From Duodenibacillus sp964509205 (GTDB lineage Bacteria; Pseudomonadota; Gammaproteobacteria; Burkholderiales; Burkholderiaceae_F): 7,324 nt of DNA. The stretch covers positions 1 through 7,324 of the forward strand of contig CAZDVW010000038.1 in the NCBI GenBank assembly GCA_964509205.1, read 5' to 3'. This document shows positions 4,204-7,324 of the stretch, piece by piece. Made by a program: the position numbers and the translations under genes. Within the stretch, counting starts at the first letter, position 1, and each line of letters starts with the position of its first letter. The notes under the pieces were generated by a model. That model saw nothing but the letters and a program-made list of their open reading frames with translations. It was not told the origin of the DNA and did no database searches.

Positions 4204-5479
4204 ATGGAATATAAAAATAGAATAGCAGATCAACTGCTACGTGATAAATTAGAGGCAATGGGTGCCGTTTTGATAGAAGGCCCCAAGGCTTGTGGCAAAA
4301 CAACTACAGCAGAGCAACAGGCTAAAAGCATTATTTATATGGATAACCCTACCAAACAGCAGCAATACAAACAGATGGCGCAAACAAATATTAGCTTTTT
4401 GCTTGAGGGGAAAACTCCTCGTTTGATTGATGAATGGCAGGAAGTTCCTCAATTTTGGGATGCTATTCGATTTGAGGTAGATCATAGAGGCGAAGATGGA
4501 CAATTTATGCTTACAGGTTTCTGCGGTGCCTGCTGAAGCCAAAGATATTCATCATACAGGTACTGGAAGATACGGATGGCTTACCATGCGCCCTATGAGT
4601 TTGTGGGAATCCGGCGACTCCACTGGTGAGATAAGCCTATCGGATTTGTTTCTTACACCTGATAAAATAGGAGCTTTGAATAAACTTACATTGTCGATGC
4701 TTGCTTTTGTTGTTTGCCGTGGAGGGTGGCCTAAGGCTTTGCAAAAGAAAACAGAAAAGGCAGCACTATTGCAGGCAACAGAATATTATAAAGCGATAAC
4801 AAATAGCGATATATCACGAGTTGACAACGTAAAACGAGATGCCGAACGGGCAAAGAGAATTATGCGTTCTTATGCCAGACACCAAGGCTCTCAAGCAAGT
4901 ATCGCGACAATCCTTGCCGATATATCGGCAAATGAACCGGAGAATGTAAGTGATGAAACAATAGATTCATACCTTACTGCCTTGCGGAAAATATTCGTAA
5001 TAGAGGATATGCCGGCGTGGAATCCCAACCTAAGAAGTAAAACCGCTGTTCGCACATCAGACACAAGGTACTATGTAGACCCGTCAGTTGGCGTGGCTGC
5101 TCTTGGACTATGTCCTAATGATTTAATTAATGACCTGAATACATTTGGGTTGTTTTTTGAGACAATGTGCATTCGAGATCTTAGGGTTTATGCCGATGCC
5201 TTGGATGGCTCTGTATATCATTATAGAGACAAGAATGGTTTGGAATGTGATGCTGTGGTACATTTGCGTAATGGCTCATATGGTCTTATTGAAATAAAGT
5301 TAGGAGGAGAAAAGTTGATTGAGGACGGTGCAAAAACCTTAATAGCACTTTCAAATATCATAGACACCTCCCGAATGAAAGCCCCTGCTTTTTGTATGGT
5401 GCTGACAGGTGTTGGTGACTTTGCCTATAAACGAACAGATGGAGTGTATGTTATGCCGATTGGATGTTTGAGACTATAA
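4204..5479 (+). pseudogene. AAA_14/DUF4143 ATPase, interrupted by a +1 frameshift
   Basis: The two overlapping frames together make one ATPase of about 424 residues, the usual length for this family. The first frame carries the Walker A motif GPKACGKT (26-33), a Walker B-like LIDEWQEVP (74-82) and ends DGQFMLTG before going off frame to a TGA at 4534-4536. The second frame resumes exactly where the family continues: SAVPAEAKDIHHTGTGRYGW, then LTMRPMSLWESG and a DUF4143 region. That region ends in a nuclease-like pattern (FFETMCIRDL, HYRDKNGLECDAVV, GLIEIKLGG) with the E-x-D and E-x-K spacing of PD-(D/E)xK folds. Removing one T from the TTT at 4518-4520 restores a single frame. Function in this family is poorly known. 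It is either a recent pseudogene or a sequencing error; the rest is well preserved. Confidence 0.85.
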
Positions 5480-5622
5480 TTTTGACATTCAGAATATAAA
5501 CTTTGTTTATTGTAACAGTTACCAGATTCTAAAAGACTCTCAAAGCAAAGAGCAAGAAAAGCTATTTATAACAACCTCATTTAGAGTATTTAGTGTACTC
5601 AACAAATCATCCGCACTCAATG

Positions 5623-5642
5623 CTCTATTCAAAATAGAGACT
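5623..5642 (+). repeat. Left arm of 20-bp inverted repeat
   Basis: CTCTATTCAAAATAGAGACT is the exact reverse complement of 6247-6266. Its first 17 bases are themselves a palindrome (CTCTATT-CAA-AATAGAG), so each arm can also act as a dimer-binding site. Confidence 0.85.
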
Positions 5643-6246
5643 GACGTATCTATATAACCAAGATACACTCCTTATTTTCGGTGGCAAATGTAAATAGAGA
5701 ATCTCTTTCGATTTTTATCATATTCTGCCAATGTTTTTACCATTTCGGCCAATGAGTACATTTGCGGCTCATTTATTTGTACAAATCCTCAACACTTTAT
5801 GTTACATTCTATCCAACATGGTAATATTATGAACTTCAAGCATTGGATTAGTTATACTTTGTTTGATTTACTCATTGGTTTGTTTCTGCATTAATTCATC
5901 CCGACAGAGGATACGAAAATGCATTTGATTTTTTGAGAGTTCTTTTGTTAAGAATAAGGATATTAAAGAGAATGCTTTAATGCTATCAATAAAAACAATA
6001 AAGATAGGATAATGATATTTTTAGGAGTTTGTCGGGTGAGCAGTTATTCTCCTTTATTAAATATCTATCATTCCGTAATTGTTTCTGTACTATTTCAGTA
6101 TTTAAAGATTTAGCAGAATGATAATGAGCTTGTTATGCCTTATTTTATCAAAATGTTTCACACATTTCTGTTTGCTGAATCAATTGTCTCAGATATTATA
6201 AAATATATCACTGTAAAACAGCAGAGTACATAATGTCTCACATATA

Positions 6247-6266
6247 AGTCTCTATTTTGAATAGAG
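6247..6266 (-). repeat. Right arm of 20-bp inverted repeat
   Basis: AGTCTCTATTTTGAATAGAG is a perfect 20/20 inverted match to 5623-5642. It lies 90 bases before the fimbrillin start codon. An extra 8-bp inverted match, CGTATCTA (5645-5652) and TAGATACG (6279-6286), lies close to the two arms but on different sides of them. Confidence 0.85.
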
Positions 6267-6356
6267 AGTTATATTGTGTAGATACGAGTGTTAATTATTT
6301 AACTGTGAATAATGTTAAAAAGTAAGAGATTGTGTGATTTACAGGCGAGGCGGATT

Positions 6357-7324
6357 ATGAGATTGTCTGCTTGCCGTTTTGTGTGGACTTTGTCCCTGAT
6401 GGTTGTGTTGTCTTTGGGTTCTTGTTCTAAGGAGACCGGAGATGATTATGTAATTAATGGTAATAAGTTAAAGTTTTCTGTTGTTAAAGCCGACGGTTGG
6501 AATACTAATCCGCAAAGTCGTGCCATGGTATCCGGGTGTGTAGCAGAGTCAGAGCAAACAGGCACATACCCAACAGATAGCATTGCAGGAATATTTCCGC
6601 TCAAGGGTGAAAATCCTTCCGATACTCTGTTTTTGCATGCTTCGGTTACAAACAGAATAGTAACCAAAAGCCCAAACGCTGAGACTAACAGTTTGCAAAC
6701 CCGAGCCACACCTGTTGGAGAGGATACTTTTTATGATTCATTTGGAGTGTTGGCATCTGTTTATACGGGAGATTGGGACGAGGATTCATGTCTGCCGAAT
6801 TATATGTATGATGTTGAGGTAACCAAGGCCTCGTCGTGGACAACCTCTTATTATTGGCCCGGAGCATGGCGTAAAATGCGTTTCTTTGCTTATGCACCTT
6901 ATAGCGGAGAAGGAATTACCCTTTCCGATGCAACAAAGGCAGGAACACCATCTATAACATATACGGTTCCACAAGATATTTCCAACCAGAATGATTTACT
7001 CGTAGCCGCCAGCGAAGAGATTAACGGTGAAGCCCGTACAGATATTACACTCACATTCAATCATGCACTTACTGCAGTACGCTTTGTAACAGGCAATATA
7101 TTGGCCGGAAAAATTACCAAAATCTCACTCAAAGGCGTTTACGGTTCGGCCTCATTGCCAATAAAAGCGGCTGCAGAGTGGAGCAACCATGACTCGGTAA
7201 AGGATTTCTCCCGAACGCTCTCTTCTACTATAACAGGAACACCTGGTGAGGAGATAAATTCAGTCGAGTCTACTTTTATGATGATTCCGCAAACCCTTCC
7301 TGCAGGGGCTAAAATAGAGATAAC
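6357..7324 (+). CDS. Fimbrillin-family lipoprotein (Mfa-like), 3' end outside window
   Basis: The frame from ATG 6357 stays open to the window end (322 whole codons). Residues 1-22 are a lipoprotein signal peptide (basic MRLSACR, hydrophobic core WTLSLMVVLSLG) with a lipobox LGSC; C23 would be lipidated, followed by SKETGDD, an acidic stretch of the kind that can send Bacteroidetes lipoproteins to the surface. The body fits the fimbrillin family: SRAM (54-57) and TRAT (115-118), then FYDSFGVLASVY, YYWPG, and the diagnostic DLLVAASEEI plus ITLTFNHALTAVRF (230-243). Such proteins are subunits or anchors of type V-like pili or other adhesins, matured by protease cleavage so a strand can be donated to the neighbour. 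No Shine-Dalgarno is obvious. The candidate invertible segment just upstream suggests phase-variable expression. Confidence 0.82.
   Translation, partial: MRLSACRFVWTLSLMVVLSLGSCSKETGDDYVINGNKLKFSVVKADGWNTNPQSRAMVSGCVAESEQTGTYPTDSIAGIFPLKGENPSDTLFLHASVTNRIVTKSPNAETNSLQTRATPVGEDTFYDSFGVLASVYTGDWDEDSCLPNYMYDVEVTKASSWTTSYYWPGAWRKMRFFAYAPYSGEGITLSDATKAGTPSITYTVPQDISNQNDLLVAASEEINGEARTDITLTFNHALTAVRFVTGNILAGKITKISLKGVYGSASLPIKAAAEWSNHDSVKDFSRTLSSTITGTPGEEINSVESTFMMIPQTLPAGAKIEI

Larger units (their letters stand above)
5623..6266. other. Candidate invertible DNA segment
   Basis: A 604-base non-coding stretch is bounded by perfect 20-bp inverted repeats directly upstream of a surface lipoprotein gene. 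In Bacteroides, promoters of capsule and other surface genes are often carried on such segments and flipped by site-specific recombinases. In the present orientation the -7-like box nearest a repeat (5692-5685) faces left, away from the fimbrillin gene; inversion would place it near 6197-6204 facing right. No recombinase gene is in the window. A pair of operators, or a MITE-like insertion, is the alternative; no target duplication is seen. Confidence 0.4.
5480..6356. other. Long AT-rich non-coding region upstream of the fimbrillin gene
   Basis: No gene of normal length is seen on either strand in these 877 bases. It contains the 20-bp inverted repeat pair (5623-5642 and 6247-6266), two divergent -7-like boxes (TACATTTG, minus strand 5692-5685 and plus strand 5757-5764), and a tiny minus-strand open frame of 29 codons (5761-5672). 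An imperfect large palindrome spans 6011-6072. I see no clear rightward promoter between the right repeat and the fimbrillin start. The best is TTTG (6256-6259, inside the repeat) with TAGATACG 19 bases later, which is a poor -7 match. Confidence 0.5.

Noticed and set aside
4496..4520. Independent start codon at 4496 for the second ATPase part
   Set aside because: The first codons (MDNLCLQV) are the same DNA that encodes DGQFMLTG in the first frame; family homology in the second frame begins only at SAVPAEA, so this is a frameshift and not a separate gene.
4249..4542. Minus-strand open frame of 97 codons
   Set aside because: Antisense to the Walker A/B part of the ATPase.
6446..6974. Three minus-strand open frames
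   Set aside because: All are antisense to the fimbrillin frame, which has a signal peptide, lipobox and family motifs and stays open for 968 bases.

Overview
The window looks like DNA from a Bacteroidales gut anaerobe (Bacteroides, Phocaeicola or a close relative). It is AT-rich, most genes lack a Shine-Dalgarno sequence, the best promoters fit the Bacteroidetes TTTG / TAnnTTTG pattern, and the last gene is a fimbrillin-family surface lipoprotein. It falls into two regions that meet near position 3812-3852, at the 3' part of a tRNA gene whose 5' half is missing.

Left region (1 to about 3812): probably the right end of an element that integrated into the tRNA gene. It is packed with toxin-antitoxin and abortive-infection functions. 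These are the end of a HipB-like XRE regulator (2-238, +), a mazE-mazF pair (384-632 and 626-946, +) with a good promoter enclosed by a perfect 15-bp inverted repeat, and a wreck of an IS256-family insertion sequence (about 1041-1393). Then, on the minus strand, comes a type IV system: an AbiEi-like antitoxin (2489-3103) overlapping an AbiEii-like nucleotidyltransferase toxin (1438-2496). A strong hairpin (1389-1415) separates the convergent plus and minus groups. The outermost gene (3225-3782, -) starts with a winged helix like the second domain of Rep_3/RepB plasmid initiators. It has a textbook AGGAGG ribosome binding site, out of character for this host, and starts 23 bases from the inferred recombination core.

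Boundary: bases 3818-3852 form a normal tRNA 3' half (anticodon-stem strand, variable loop, T arm, acceptor strand, discriminator base), followed by a strong terminator. The matching 5' acceptor strand is absent to the left. This is the pattern expected of attR after integration at an anticodon loop.

Right region (3853-7324): about 350 bases rich in palindromes with an iteron-like 23-bp tandem repeat; a AAA_14/DUF4143 ATPase broken by a one-base frameshift (4204-5479, +); an 877-base non-coding stretch; and the 5' part of a fimbrillin lipoprotein gene (from 6357, running off the window). The non-coding stretch holds a perfect 20-bp inverted repeat (5623-5642 and 6247-6266) flanking about 600 bases just upstream of the fimbrillin gene. 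This resembles the phase-variable invertible segments known in Bacteroides, and is the best candidate here for an undescribed switch, though no inversion can be proven from one sequence.
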